Assembly (NCBI RefSeq): GCF_000166275.1
Contig: NZ_CM001023.1
Span: 1,082,501 to 1,146,500, forward strand
Source of the DNA: Algoriphagus machipongonensis
Lineage (GTDB): Bacteria > Bacteroidota > Bacteroidia > Cytophagales > Cyclobacteriaceae
Length of the DNA stretch: 64,000 nucleotides
Direction: 5' to 3'
Both the position numbers and the translations under genes were made by a program. Positions 24,043 through 32,529 of the stretch are shown here, piece after piece; positions within the stretch are counted from its first letter, which is position 1, and each line of letters begins with the position of its first letter. A model generated the notes under the pieces. It saw only the letters and a list, made by a program, of their open reading frames with translations. It searched no databases and had not been told where the DNA came from.

Positions 24043-25815
24043 TTAAATCGCCATGGTTTTTAACTGCATCTGATGAAGTTGGGTGTAAAAACCGCCTTGC
24101 TCCAGCAGGCTATCATGTGTGCCTGTTTCCACAATCTCACCTTTATGAAGAACGATAATTTTGTCAGCTTTTTGAATAGTTGATAATCTATGGGCAATGA
24201 CGATGGAAGTCCTACCTTTCATCATATTGTCAATTGACTGTTGAATTAATTCCTCGGTTTCTGTGTCCACAGAGGAAGTTGCCTCATCCAGAATGATGAT
24301 TTCTGGATTATAAACCATCGCTCTTACGAATGAAATCAATTGTCTTTGTCCCACAGATAAGGTGGCTCCTCTTTCCATGACATTATATTGAAGTCCTCCA
24401 GGAAGCCTTTCTATAAACTTTCGGGCCCCCACTTGATCCGCAGCATACCATACTTGCTCTTCTGTGATATCTGGGTTGCCTAAGGTGATGTTATAAAAGA
24501 TCGTGTCAGAGAAAAGGAATACATCCTGAAGTACTACTCCTATATGTTTTCTCAATATCCCCAATTCAAAATCTTTGATATCATTTCCATCGACCGTAAT
24601 AGAACCTTTGTTTATTTCATAGAAACGAGAAATCAAGTTTATTATTGAGGACTTTCCTGCGCCAGTTGCCCCGACAAGAGCCACTGTCTGACCGCTTTTT
24701 ACCTCAAAATTGATGTCTTTTAATACATATTCCTCATCGTTATAGGCAAACCAAACATGTTCCAACTTTATGTTTCCTTTGACAGAATCTGGTCTTAAAT
24801 CTCCTTCATTATCAATATGCTCTTGGTTATCCAAGAGTTTGAAAATTCTGGAGGAACTTACCACACCCATTTGAAGTGTATTGAATCGATCGGCAATCAT
24901 TCGAATTGGGCGGAAGAATAACTGGAGGTACATGATAAATGAAATCAATACTCCGACTTGAAGCTCCATTCCCAAAACGCCTACGGCACCATACCATACT
25001 ACTAAACCAATGCCTATCGCTTGAATAATTTCGGCAACAGGAAAATAGATGGAGTAATAAAGGACAGATTTAATATGGGCTGCTCTATGCTCCCGATTGA
25101 TTTCTTTGAATCTAGAAAACTCTCGTTCCTCTCGATTGAATACCTGAACGATGTTCATACCTGTAATGTGCTCCTGTAAGAAAGAGTTGAGGTTAGAAAC
25201 CGCATTACGAACATCATTAAAGGTGACTTTGATTTTTTCTTTGAAAATATAAGTGGAAATAATCATTAATGGCAGTGTACATAAACTCACCAAAGTCAGT
25301 TTCCAATCGATATAAAACATGACAGCTAAAATCGTGACCAACTGAAGTAAATCACCGATAATAGCAGCTAAACCTTCACTAAATACATTGGCGAGGGTTT
25401 CGATGTCAGACACGTTTCTTGTGACGAGTCTTCCTATAGGTGTGTTGTCGAAGAATTTGAGTCTAAGTTTTAATAGGTGTTTATAAAGATTGATTCGAAT
25501 GTCTCGAATGATCACCTGCCCAATCCAGCCTGAATAAAACGTATGAGCCCATTGAACCAGTGCTTGTAAAATCAACAGTCCTACTAAGATGTAGATGATT
25601 TGAAGCAAACCTACGCCATCACCTTTTGCCACATAGTCATCTATCGCTACCTGTATAAAATAAGGGCGTGTAGGTGCCAATGCAGCTAGGGCTACCGTAA
25701 GGAAGATCAGGAAATAAAACTGGAGACGGTAGGGCTTTACATGTCGGTAAAGCTGCTTTAATACCTGGGTGTCTACAATTTCACCGGATGAATGTTTTTC
25801 TTTCTCTAAACTCAA
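24043..25815 (-). CDS. ABC exporter, fused permease and ATPase (MsbA-like)
   Basis: A 590-residue half-transporter: six transmembrane helices over residues 25-330 and a nucleotide-binding domain from about 350. Walker A is GATGAGKSS, the Q-loop IGVVLQDVF, the signature LSVGQRQ and Walker B IIILDEAT, with the switch His in IAHRLSTI. Such exporters move lipids, drugs or peptides outward as dimers; the substrate is unknown. The start is probably TTG at 25815, 6 bp after the truA stop, because no in-frame ATG gives a complete N-terminus. It overlaps in function but not sequence with the second exporter at 37308. Confidence 0.92.
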   Translation of the reverse strand: MSLEKEKHSSGEIVDTQVLKQLYRHVKPYRLQFYFLIFLTVALAALAPTRPYFIQVAIDDYVAKGDGVGLLQIIYILVGLLILQALVQWAHTFYSGWIGQVIIRDIRINLYKHLLKLRLKFFDNTPIGRLVTRNVSDIETLANVFSEGLAAIIGDLLQLVTILAVMFYIDWKLTLVSLCTLPLMIISTYIFKEKIKVTFNDVRNAVSNLNSFLQEHITGMNIVQVFNREEREFSRFKEINREHRAAHIKSVLYYSIYFPVAEIIQAIGIGLVVWYGAVGVLGMELQVGVLISFIMYLQLFFRPIRMIADRFNTLQMGVVSSSRIFKLLDNQEHIDNEGDLRPDSVKGNIKLEHVWFAYNDEEYVLKDINFEVKSGQTVALVGATGAGKSSIINLISRFYEINKGSITVDGNDIKDFELGILRKHIGVVLQDVFLFSDTIFYNITLGNPDITEEQVWYAADQVGARKFIERLPGGLQYNVMERGATLSVGQRQLISFVRAMVYNPEIIILDEATSSVDTETEELIQQSIDNMMKGRTSIVIAHRLSTIQKADKIIVLHKGEIVETGTHDSLLEQGGFYTQLHQMQLKTMAI

Positions 25816-25821
25816 AATCAG

Positions 25822-26580
25822 TTAGTCTAAATAGATTTTTTCTGGATAAATAATCCGGCTTAAAAATAGCCCTCTTGCAGGAGCTGATTTTCCAGCGTTT
25901 GATCGGTCCTTGGATAAAATAATTTTTTCCATGTCTTCAGGAGCCTTTTTCCCAAGACCCACTTCCATTAAAGTTCCCACAATGGCTCTCACCATTCCAC
26001 GTAAAAAACGGTTTGCGGTTATATGAAATAACAATTCTCCGTCTTTTTGTTCCCAACTACACGATTTTATATCACAACGAAAATGTTTGACTTCGGTATG
26101 AACTTTACTAAAACATTCAAAATCATCATGTTTCAATAAGGTTTCTGCCGCCAAATTCATCTTTTCTAAGTCTGGAATAAAATAACTATGCCAAGCCAAT
26201 CCGTCTAGAAATGGGTTTTTTTGGAAGATAATTCTATAAACATAAGATCGACTGACAGCGTCAAATCTAGCATGTGCATTTGGGGTGACTTGACGGATAG
26301 ACATAATAGATATATCAATTGGCAATATACCATTGATTGCTTTTAGAAACTTGCCATAATCTATGTCATCAGCTAAGTCGAAATGGCATACTTGCATTTT
26401 TGCATGAACACCAGTATCAGTTCTTCCGCTGCCCATCACAGTTATTGGGCTGCGAAAATAGGTAGAAAGTGCAGATTCAATACATTCCTGAACCGAAAAT
26501 GCATTATTCTGTATTTGCCAACCGTGATACTTGGTGCCTTTATAGCTAAGCTCAAGAAAATAACGCTTGATTTTTTCCAT
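25822..26580 (-). CDS. truA: tRNA pseudouridine(38-40) synthase
   Basis: A 252-residue enzyme that converts uridines 38-40 in the anticodon stem-loop of many tRNAs to pseudouridine. The catalytic Asp is in GSGRTDTGVHA, near residue 55, preceded by the family start YFLELSYKGTKYHGWQ, and the C-terminal half has RFLRGMVRAIVGTLMEVG. I chose ATG at 26580; a TTG three codons upstream is possible but overlaps the -7 box. It heads a probable operon with the ABC exporter. Confidence 0.95.
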   Translation of the reverse strand: MEKIKRYFLELSYKGTKYHGWQIQNNAFSVQECIESALSTYFRSPITVMGSGRTDTGVHAKMQVCHFDLADDIDYGKFLKAINGILPIDISIMSIRQVTPNAHARFDAVSRSYVYRIIFQKNPFLDGLAWHSYFIPDLEKMNLAAETLLKHDDFECFSKVHTEVKHFRCDIKSCSWEQKDGELLFHITANRFLRGMVRAIVGTLMEVGLGKKAPEDMEKIILSKDRSNAGKSAPARGLFLSRIIYPEKIYLD

Positions 26581-26586
26581 TGGATG

Positions 26587-26594
26587 CAAAGATA
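26587..26594 (-). promoter_or_regulatory. Candidate -7 box directly before truA
   Basis: On the minus strand TATCTTTG matches TAnnTTTG and ends six bases before the truA ATG, again pointing to a very short or absent 5' leader. The -33 element is not clear. Confidence 0.5.
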
Positions 26595-26681
26595 CTATTC
26601 CGCAGCAAATCCGATAGAGTTTCCTTCAATCCTTGGTAATGATCTTTTAAGCCTGTTAATTTGCCAAAAAATTATAATAAA

Positions 26682-27158
26682 ATGATTCAACGCGTTCAAA
26701 CGATATTCTTGTTTTTGGTGGCTGTGGCCATGGGGCTGACCATTGGCATGGAACTTTGGCTTCAGGTAGTTCCTGATTCCAGTGAAACTTATACGCTTTC
26801 AGCATTTTCTATGCAGCATCTTTCTTCTTCAGGAGAAGTACTTTCTTCAAATTCTACTTGGTATTTGGCGGCGCTGGCTGCTTTTGTAGGATTTTTAGCG
26901 ATCATCTCTATTTTTCAATATAGAAGCCGAGCAAGGCAAATGATGATAAATATGATCAATTCCTTGTTTATGGTAGGGATTGTGGTGATAGTATTCTTAA
27001 CTACTAGCGGAGTTAATACAGAGATAGGAGCCGCTGATAATGGTACTTATAAGATAGGGTTTTGGGCTATTTTAGTTGCAATGGTCTGTAATATGCTTGC
27101 CAATAGATTTATTAAAAAAGATGAGGCTTTAGTAAAGTCTGTAGATCGAATTAGATAA
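26682..27158 (+). CDS. DUF4293 family membrane protein
   Basis: A 158-residue protein with four transmembrane helices (about 5-25, 60-80, 92-112 and 122-142) and the family start MIQRVQTIFLFLVAVAMG. DUF4293 is restricted to Bacteroidota and functionally uncharacterised. The frame extends seven codons upstream to a TTG, but ATG at 26682 gives the conserved N-terminus. It is divergent from truA and closed by a strong terminator, so a single-gene unit. Confidence 0.88.
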   Translation: MIQRVQTIFLFLVAVAMGLTIGMELWLQVVPDSSETYTLSAFSMQHLSSSGEVLSSNSTWYLAALAAFVGFLAIISIFQYRSRARQMMINMINSLFMVGIVVIVFLTTSGVNTEIGAADNGTYKIGFWAILVAMVCNMLANRFIKKDEALVKSVDRIR

Positions 27159-27186
27159 AATCTACCTTTGAGAAGTAATCAAAAAA

Positions 27187-27212
27187 AAGCCCGGATATCA
27201 CCGGGCTTTTTT
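27187..27212. terminator. Bidirectional terminator after DUF4293 gene
   Basis: AGCCCGG-ATATCA-CCGGGCT flanked by A7 and T7, between two convergent genes. Confidence 0.92.
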
Positions 27213-27228
27213 TGATTATGCGAACCCA

Positions 27229-27987
27229 TTACCAAAACCTGATTCCTACCGTAGGGTAGAAGGTTTTAAAATTCTCAGTAGCAATCACACCTACTTGGAT
27301 TGATAGATTTTTATTTAGCTTTCTATTATAATAAGCCTGCATGGTCGTCCCGTTAAATAGCTGGCTTTTTTCGTTTTTGATCAGGTATCCTACTCCAAAA
27401 GTATTTCTTCTAGGACCTTGTAGGTTCCCAAGTTCCCAGGCAAACTCTGCGTTGGCAAACCAGTTGCTATTGACTTTTACATTGTTTTCCGATCTATCTG
27501 GGAAATAAACTGTGTTTGTAATTGAACCGCCCAAGGAGAAGTTTCTCCAATTTAAATGTGCTCTAAAGCCAACGACGGGAGTGAAATCACCACCTGTATA
27601 GTCTAGGCCGACAGGAAAGGTCATTTCTATGCTGTCCACATAGGGGACGTATTTTTTCTCTAATTGATATTTTACATTTTTTAGTGCTGTGGGATGAAAA
27701 TTCTCTCCAAGCCGATAGGCTATAGTTGTGAATTCAGGGAAATCTGTGGCTTTGCGAAGCAAGGGTTCAAACTCTTCAGTCAATTCAGAAGCTGTATATT
27801 CTGTTTTATTGAAATAAAGTACCAATGCACTTTCGTTTGGGAAATCAAAAACCAAGGTGTCAGTGATAGGCCAATCTCGGTCAAGCCATTCCTGAAGGTT
27901 ATTGGAAAGTTCATTTTCAACTTCCTGAGCTATGCTTTGAAAAGAGCATAGCAATGCCAGGAAAGGAACTAATAATAGTCGTTTCAT
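27229..27987 (-). CDS. Secreted beta-rich envelope protein of unknown function
   Basis: A 252-residue protein with a signal peptide (MKRLLLVPFLALLCSFQSIAQ). The N-terminal ~120 residues have a small mixed domain (WPITDTLVFDFPNES..., acidic), and the C-terminal half shows repeated amphipathic strands typical of an outer-membrane barrel, ending FYPTVGIRFW with a terminal aromatic residue. I do not recognise the family. It is the third gene after the ECF sigma factor and its anti-sigma protein, 32 bp after the latter, so it is probably part of, and perhaps controlled by, that regulatory unit. Confidence 0.75.
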   Translation of the reverse strand: MKRLLLVPFLALLCSFQSIAQEVENELSNNLQEWLDRDWPITDTLVFDFPNESALVLYFNKTEYTASELTEEFEPLLRKATDFPEFTTIAYRLGENFHPTALKNVKYQLEKKYVPYVDSIEMTFPVGLDYTGGDFTPVVGFRAHLNWRNFSLGGSITNTVYFPDRSENNVKVNSNWFANAEFAWELGNLQGPRRNTFGVGYLIKNEKSQLFNGTTMQAYYNRKLNKNLSIQVGVIATENFKTFYPTVGIRFW

Positions 27988-28019
27988 AATCTTAGATTTA
28001 AAGAAGGTTCAGTGAATTA

Positions 28020-28709
28020 TTATTTTTGAAATTTTATTTTAATCGAATTCTTGGAGGGTTCGACTCGACTTACCTGCTGGTTTAATAAAGGATCTGTCTC
28101 GCTTTTTCCGAATTGTGTTCTTACTTTAATTTTTTCCTTTAACCCCCAGGATATTTGCACTTTGTGAAAAGTCTCTTGCGCGATCGCTTCTTGTTTAGGA
28201 GGGATAATGAGCTCCGAGAAGAACGTATTTTCAAGAGTTAATCCAGTCCGTTCGATCGCTGGTAACTCCAAAGGTTCAGTGTATTCCCGATTGATTTTAG
28301 GCTTAGTAGGTATAGGTATCTCCTGCTTAGGCGCTTGTGAATCACTATTAATAATTACCTCTTTGCTTGGTTCTGATTGAACCGGAGAATTATTTTCTGA
28401 TTTTAGGGTTTCTTCCGCTGGGACCACCAGTTCCGAAATCAATTGTTCATCTGTTTTATTGTCTACAGACTGCCAATAGGCAAGCCCGGAAAGCATCAGG
28501 ATAAAGGCAAGTGATGCAGCTATTGATACGTACTTCCAAAGTGGAACTACAGGTTTTTTCTGGTCAAGTTCTTTTTCTATCGCATTCCATAGATCAGTCC
28601 TTGGCATCCGCTGTGGTAGATTGGAAGCATGCGCTTTCACTTGACTTTCAAAGTCTTTCTGCTGTTGGATTTTACTCCATAAATCCGGTTTTGGTGAATG
28701 CTCTTTCAT
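28020..28709 (-). CDS. Putative anti-sigma factor, single-pass membrane protein
   Basis: A 229-residue protein with a cytoplasmic N-terminus (about 1-75), one transmembrane helix (VSIAASLAFILMLSGLAYW) and a periplasmic C-terminus rich in Pro, Glu and Lys. The N-terminal part repeats a DLWxxI motif twice (PKPDLWSKIQ and PRTDLWNAIE). Its ATG overlaps the stop of the ECF sigma gene by 4 bp. Position and topology indicate that it holds the sigma factor at the membrane until a signal arrives. There is no zinc (ZAS) motif. Confidence 0.8.
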   Translation of the reverse strand: MKEHSPKPDLWSKIQQQKDFESQVKAHASNLPQRMPRTDLWNAIEKELDQKKPVVPLWKYVSIAASLAFILMLSGLAYWQSVDNKTDEQLISELVVPAEETLKSENNSPVQSEPSKEVIINSDSQAPKQEIPIPTKPKINREYTEPLELPAIERTGLTLENTFFSELIIPPKQEAIAQETFHKVQISWGLKEKIKVRTQFGKSETDPLLNQQVSRVEPSKNSIKIKFQK

Positions 28710-29236
28710 GCTTGGAGTAATTTTGTGATTCGTTTTTTAAGCAGGTTTTTAGCGTAGTTCAGCTGAGATTTTGAAGTGCTTTCAGAAACACCCAACATTT
28801 GGGATGCTTCACGGTGAGAATATCCTTCCACAGACAGTAATAAGAATACTGCTCTTGCCCCATTCGGTAAACTTTCTATCGCTTGATCTAGTAATTCAGC
28901 GTCAAACCATGCATCAAAATTCTCACTTGTTTCCACCTGGATATCCTCAATTGGTTCGAAGTAAATCTTCTTTTTGCTATGCGATATTGCCTTACGGATC
29001 GTAATAGTCTTCATCCAGCTCAATAATGCTTCGGTATGCTTTAGCGAGTATAATTTTTGGAAAATCTCAACATAAGCATCTTGTAATACATCATTTGCCT
29101 CATCCTCATCATTGATGATTCTATAGCAAGTTGTATAGAGCATCCCTTTGGTCAATTCGAAAAGCTGAAATTGCGCTGATCTGTCATTTTTCATGACCTG
29201 ATCTATTAATGTTTTGTCTAGCTTTTGAACTGTCAT
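28706..29236 (-). CDS. ECF-type RNA polymerase sigma factor
   Basis: A 176-residue group IV sigma factor. Region 2 includes DEANDVLQDAYVEIFQKL and the -10-binding LLSWMKTITIRKAI. Region 4 carries AVFLLLSVEGYSHREASQMLGVSESTSKSQLNYAKNLLKKRI, a helix-turn-helix that reads the -35 element. It directs transcription of its own regulon; no clear autoregulated promoter motif is visible upstream. It heads an operon with the membrane anti-sigma factor and an envelope protein, suggesting an envelope-stress or signal-response unit. Confidence 0.93.
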   Translation of the reverse strand: MTVQKLDKTLIDQVMKNDRSAQFQLFELTKGMLYTTCYRIINDEDEANDVLQDAYVEIFQKLYSLKHTEALLSWMKTITIRKAISHSKKKIYFEPIEDIQVETSENFDAWFDAELLDQAIESLPNGARAVFLLLSVEGYSHREASQMLGVSESTSKSQLNYAKNLLKKRITKLLQA

Positions 29237-29395
29237 TGTTTAGGCTTCTAATTCAAAGAGGGATAAAAGTCCCAAATGGTTGGAATCAACTCAGGATTTT
29301 TTTTCGTTGTCATGGCATTTTACAAATTCTTTTCTCGCTCAGGGAAATATTGGTAATTTCATGCGCTGCCTTTTGCAAGTATTAACACTCAATTT

Positions 29396-30496
29396 ATGAA
29401 ACTCGAAACTTACGCCATTCATGGAGGTAATATTGTCTCTGATACAGAAAAACCTGTAGTGCAACCTATCACGATGAGCACCACATTTGTCCATCAGCCT
29501 GAGTCGATGATTTATACCCGGGCCAATAACCCCAACCGGAAAGCACTTGAGCAATTGTTGGCAGGTTTAGAAAAAGGTGTGGATGCAGCGGCATTTTCTT
29601 CTGGGAATGCAGCCGGAGTGGCGGTTTTTCAAGCGCTTGAGCCTGGTTCACATTTAATCGCACCTGACGATATGTATCATGGGTTGAAAAATGCGATTCT
29701 TACGATTTTCAAAGGTGTTCTTGAAGCCACTTTTGTGGATATGACAGATTTGGAAAAAGTGGAGGCCTCATTTAGGCCCAACACTAAATTGGTCTGGGTG
29801 GAGACTCCATCGAATCCTTTGTTGAAGGTTACGGACATTGAGGCTGTCGCAAAGTTGGCAAAAGAAAAAAAAGCTCTTCTTGCTTGTGATAATACTTTTG
29901 CTACACCGGTTTTTCAGAACCCTATTGATCTTGGAGCTGATATAGTGATGCATTCAAGTACTAAGTTTTTTGGAGGGCATTCCGATATTTTAGGTGGAGC
30001 CTTGATTACTAAAGTGGAAGATGAATTTTGGGCTAAAGTAAAAAATGTGCAAACAGGGGGAGGAGCTGTCCCTTCACCAATGGATTGCTATTACTTATGC
30101 AGAAGTATCAAGACTTTGCCTTATCGAATGAAAGGGCATGCCGAACATGCGATGGTATTGGCAAATTTCTTATCCAATCATGCTGCGATAGAAAGAGTCT
30201 ACTATCCGGGCTTAAACGAACATCCCGGACACGACATTGCATCTAAGCAAATGACAGGTTTTGGTGGAGTCCTTTCATTTCAAGTAAAAGAAGGCGCAGA
30301 AGCAGCTGATAAGTTGATCCAAAAACTTAAATATTTCACAAACGCTACTAGCTTAGGTGGGGTAGAAAGTTTGATCGAAAGGAGAGCAGCTGTAGAAGGT
30401 CCTGATACTTTGACTCCTCAGAATTTAATTCGAGTATCAGTAGGGTTGGAACATTTGGATGATCTTTTAGAAGATTTAGATCAAGGACTTAAATAA
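29396..30496 (+). CDS. Trans-sulfuration family PLP enzyme (cystathionine synthase/lyase-type)
   Basis: A 366-residue Cys/Met-metabolism PLP enzyme. The fold-type I signature is seen in YTRANNPNRKALEQLLAGLE, SSGNAAGVAVFQAL, the PLP-ring Asp in ALLACDNTFATP, the Schiff-base Lys in HSSTKFFGGHSDILGGAL, and the C-terminal SLGGVESLIERRA and IRVSVGLEHLDDLLEDL. Family members act as cystathionine gamma-synthase, gamma-lyase or beta-lyase, and sequence alone does not separate them here. It is a single-gene unit with a terminator, divergent from the ECF sigma operon. Confidence 0.9.
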   Translation: MKLETYAIHGGNIVSDTEKPVVQPITMSTTFVHQPESMIYTRANNPNRKALEQLLAGLEKGVDAAAFSSGNAAGVAVFQALEPGSHLIAPDDMYHGLKNAILTIFKGVLEATFVDMTDLEKVEASFRPNTKLVWVETPSNPLLKVTDIEAVAKLAKEKKALLACDNTFATPVFQNPIDLGADIVMHSSTKFFGGHSDILGGALITKVEDEFWAKVKNVQTGGGAVPSPMDCYYLCRSIKTLPYRMKGHAEHAMVLANFLSNHAAIERVYYPGLNEHPGHDIASKQMTGFGGVLSFQVKEGAEAADKLIQKLKYFTNATSLGGVESLIERRAAVEGPDTLTPQNLIRVSVGLEHLDDLLEDLDQGLK

Positions 30497-30500
30497 AAAA

Positions 30501-30521
30501 AAGGCTGCTAGGAGCAGCCTT
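30501..30521 (+). terminator. Terminator after the trans-sulfuration gene
   Basis: AAGGCTGCT pairs with AGCAGCCTT in the 21 bp after the stop; A-rich before and weakly T-rich after, so termination from the minus strand would be stronger than from the plus. Confidence 0.7.
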
Positions 30522-30751
30522 TAGATCTTAAGGGAACTTAAGTTGGTGAATTAATCAACTTTAATCATTTGATTTATTATATAAATTAAATACTTTTTTT
30601 TGAATATGAAATGCTTTTAACTAAATGTTTTTCGATAAATAGGAAAATATTTAGATTTCTGAATAATTATCAAGACTCTTTGACTGTTCCTCTCTACCTC
30701 TAAATTATATAGGATATAATTTTCTTTATTTAAGTTTAACCTCAGAGGTAG

Positions 30752-31120
30752 TTAAATTGTTTTGAGGTTGTTTTGGGTTAATACATCATCAACTTGATTT
30801 CCTGTGTTTAATGTGCTTGATGGCTCAAAAAGCATCACGGATACTTCTGTTTTTGCTACAGGTTTGTGTTCTACTCCTTTTTGTACAATGATAAATTCAT
30901 TTTTTTTCAAATGAACTACCTTATCCCTGAAGTGCATATCAAATTCACCATCTAATACATAAAACATTTCATCCTCACCCTCATGGTGATGCCAAATAAA
31001 TTCGCCTTTAAATTTTACGAGTTTTACATGTTGGTTATTTAATTCACCAACAATCACGGGGTTCCAATAATCTGAAACTTTACTCAGTTTATCGGCAACG
31101 GATACTTTTTCGGAAGACAT
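30752..31120 (-). CDS. Cupin domain protein
   Basis: A 122-residue single-domain cupin. Motif 1 is WHHHEGEDEMFYVLDGEFDMH, carrying the two His and the Glu that bind a metal, and motif 2 is VEHKPVAKTEVSVMLFEP with the last His. Single cupins of this type sense or modify small molecules; the substrate is not evident. The gene is alone, with a 255 bp AT-rich gap to the terminator of the convergent gene and a short leader before the start. Confidence 0.88.
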   Translation of the reverse strand: MSSEKVSVADKLSKVSDYWNPVIVGELNNQHVKLVKFKGEFIWHHHEGEDEMFYVLDGEFDMHFRDKVVHLKKNEFIIVQKGVEHKPVAKTEVSVMLFEPSSTLNTGNQVDDVLTQNNLKTI

Positions 31121-31161
31121 TAATTTTTAAAATTCTGTGGGATAAATATAGAAAAGTAAAA

Positions 31162-31902
31162 TTAGTTTTCTGGGTACCAATTGCGAAGCCTTACTTCCAC
31201 ATTGGGTGCTGTGGCATTAACAAGTTCCTTAAACTTTTCAATATCACCCAGCCCATTGGTTCCTCTATAATGATAAGGGTAAACAATCATAGGTTTAAAG
31301 TCAATCACTGCACTGGCTGCCTGATCCACGTCCATGGTATAGGGTAGGTTCATGCAGATAAAAGCGATATCAATGTTTTTTAAGGATCTCATTTCAGGAA
31401 TATCCTCTGTATCTCCAGATAGGTACACTTTTTTATCACCCATTGTCAGGATATAACCATTTCCTCTTCCCTTGGGATGACGGCTATCATCGGTTTCAGG
31501 TAAATTGTACATGGGAATGGCAGATACTGTGATATTTTCTATGGTTTTGGTTTCACCGTTAGATATCACGTCAATTTGTTTGCTGCTATTTTTAGGTAAC
31601 TTTTCTGCAACAGCCTGTGGGACTACCATGACAGTATTTTTTAAGTCTAGACCATCTAAAGTTTCTTGATTATGATGATCTCCATGAATATCTGTGATCA
31701 ATACGATATCTGGTTTCTTTTGACCTTCAAAAGCTTCAGCTCCTCCATAAGGGTCCACATAGATGGTCTTTCCTTGATACTCCAGAACTAGCGTCCCATG
31801 TAGGATGGGTGTAATTTTAATGTCACCACTAGCAGTGGAAATCATGTCTTGGCCGAAAGCCGTAAAAGAAAGAAAAATGAGTATTGCTGTCAGTTTTTTC
31901 AT
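31162..31902 (-). CDS. Secreted MBL-fold metallo-hydrolase
   Basis: A 246-residue metallo-beta-lactamase-fold protein with a signal peptide (MKKLTAILIFLSFTAFGQD). The metal motif reads ITDIHGDHHN, and further metal ligands are likely in VYLSGDTEDIPEM and the C-terminal YPYHYRG. It is closest to the UlaG-like or RNase Z-like subgroup exported to the periplasm; the substrate is unknown. The frame opens at a TTG one codon upstream, but ATG 31902 gives the signal peptide. No operon partner on this strand except the cupin gene 41 bp downstream. Confidence 0.87.
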   Translation of the reverse strand: MKKLTAILIFLSFTAFGQDMISTASGDIKITPILHGTLVLEYQGKTIYVDPYGGAEAFEGQKKPDIVLITDIHGDHHNQETLDGLDLKNTVMVVPQAVAEKLPKNSSKQIDVISNGETKTIENITVSAIPMYNLPETDDSRHPKGRGNGYILTMGDKKVYLSGDTEDIPEMRSLKNIDIAFICMNLPYTMDVDQAASAVIDFKPMIVYPYHYRGTNGLGDIEKFKELVNATAPNVEVRLRNWYPEN

Positions 31903-32139
31903 CAAAATGTTATTCTTATTTATTGTAGGAAACCTATTAAAATGTAAAATGGTTTGACCGAATGATTAATTAATATAAAGAATAAGCTTTTATGATTTTG
32001 CAAAAGGCCTACGTAAAGTATTGATATTTTAATAAGTTTTACTGTTTTATATGGGTGATAATCACGTTGGATTGAAAAATTCGTAAAATAATCACTATCT
32101 TTTATCACTATTAAATTATAAAATATAAATAACTGACTG

Positions 32140-32529
32140 GTGCAACCAATAGAAATGATTTTAGGGCGACAATTTGCAGATAGTCTCAGTATGCCTGTTT
32201 TTTTGGTTGACAAAGAAGGTACTTTGATATTTTATAATGAGCCAGCGGAAGCTATTTTAGGTTTAAGGTTTGGAGAGACAGGTAGTATGAAGGTAGATGA
32301 ATGGGCCACAGTATTTAAACCCACCGATCAAGATGGAAATATTTTGCCTCCCGAAGGTTTGCCTTTAGTGCAAACCCTAACCAATAAAAAGCCCGCCCAT
32401 GGATCCTTTTACATTAAAAATCTGAAAGGAGAAAAGCACTTTATTACAGTAACCTCATATCCTATTGAAGGAAGGCCTGATAGGTTTTTAGGGGCTATGG
32501 CCATTTTTTGGAATTCAAATTTCTCATGA
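32140..32529 (+). CDS. PAS domain-containing sensor protein
   Basis: A 129-residue protein made almost only of one PAS domain: SLSMPVFLVDKEGTLIFYNEPAEAILGLRFGETG at the start and GSFYIKNLKGEKHFITVTSYPIEGRPDRFLGAMAIFW at the end. There is no kinase or DNA-binding output domain. The start could be GTG at 32140 or ATG at 32155; the first keeps QPIEMILG, which I believe belongs to the protein. Its stop overlaps the ATG of the following metallo-hydrolase (ATGA), so the two are translated together and the PAS protein may act on that enzyme. Confidence 0.82.
   Translation: MQPIEMILGRQFADSLSMPVFLVDKEGTLIFYNEPAEAILGLRFGETGSMKVDEWATVFKPTDQDGNILPPEGLPLVQTLTNKKPAHGSFYIKNLKGEKHFITVTSYPIEGRPDRFLGAMAIFWNSNFS

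Noticed and set aside
31920..32213. 97-residue minus-strand frame upstream of the PAS gene
   Set aside because: AT-rich, overlaps the start of the PAS gene and has no family resemblance.
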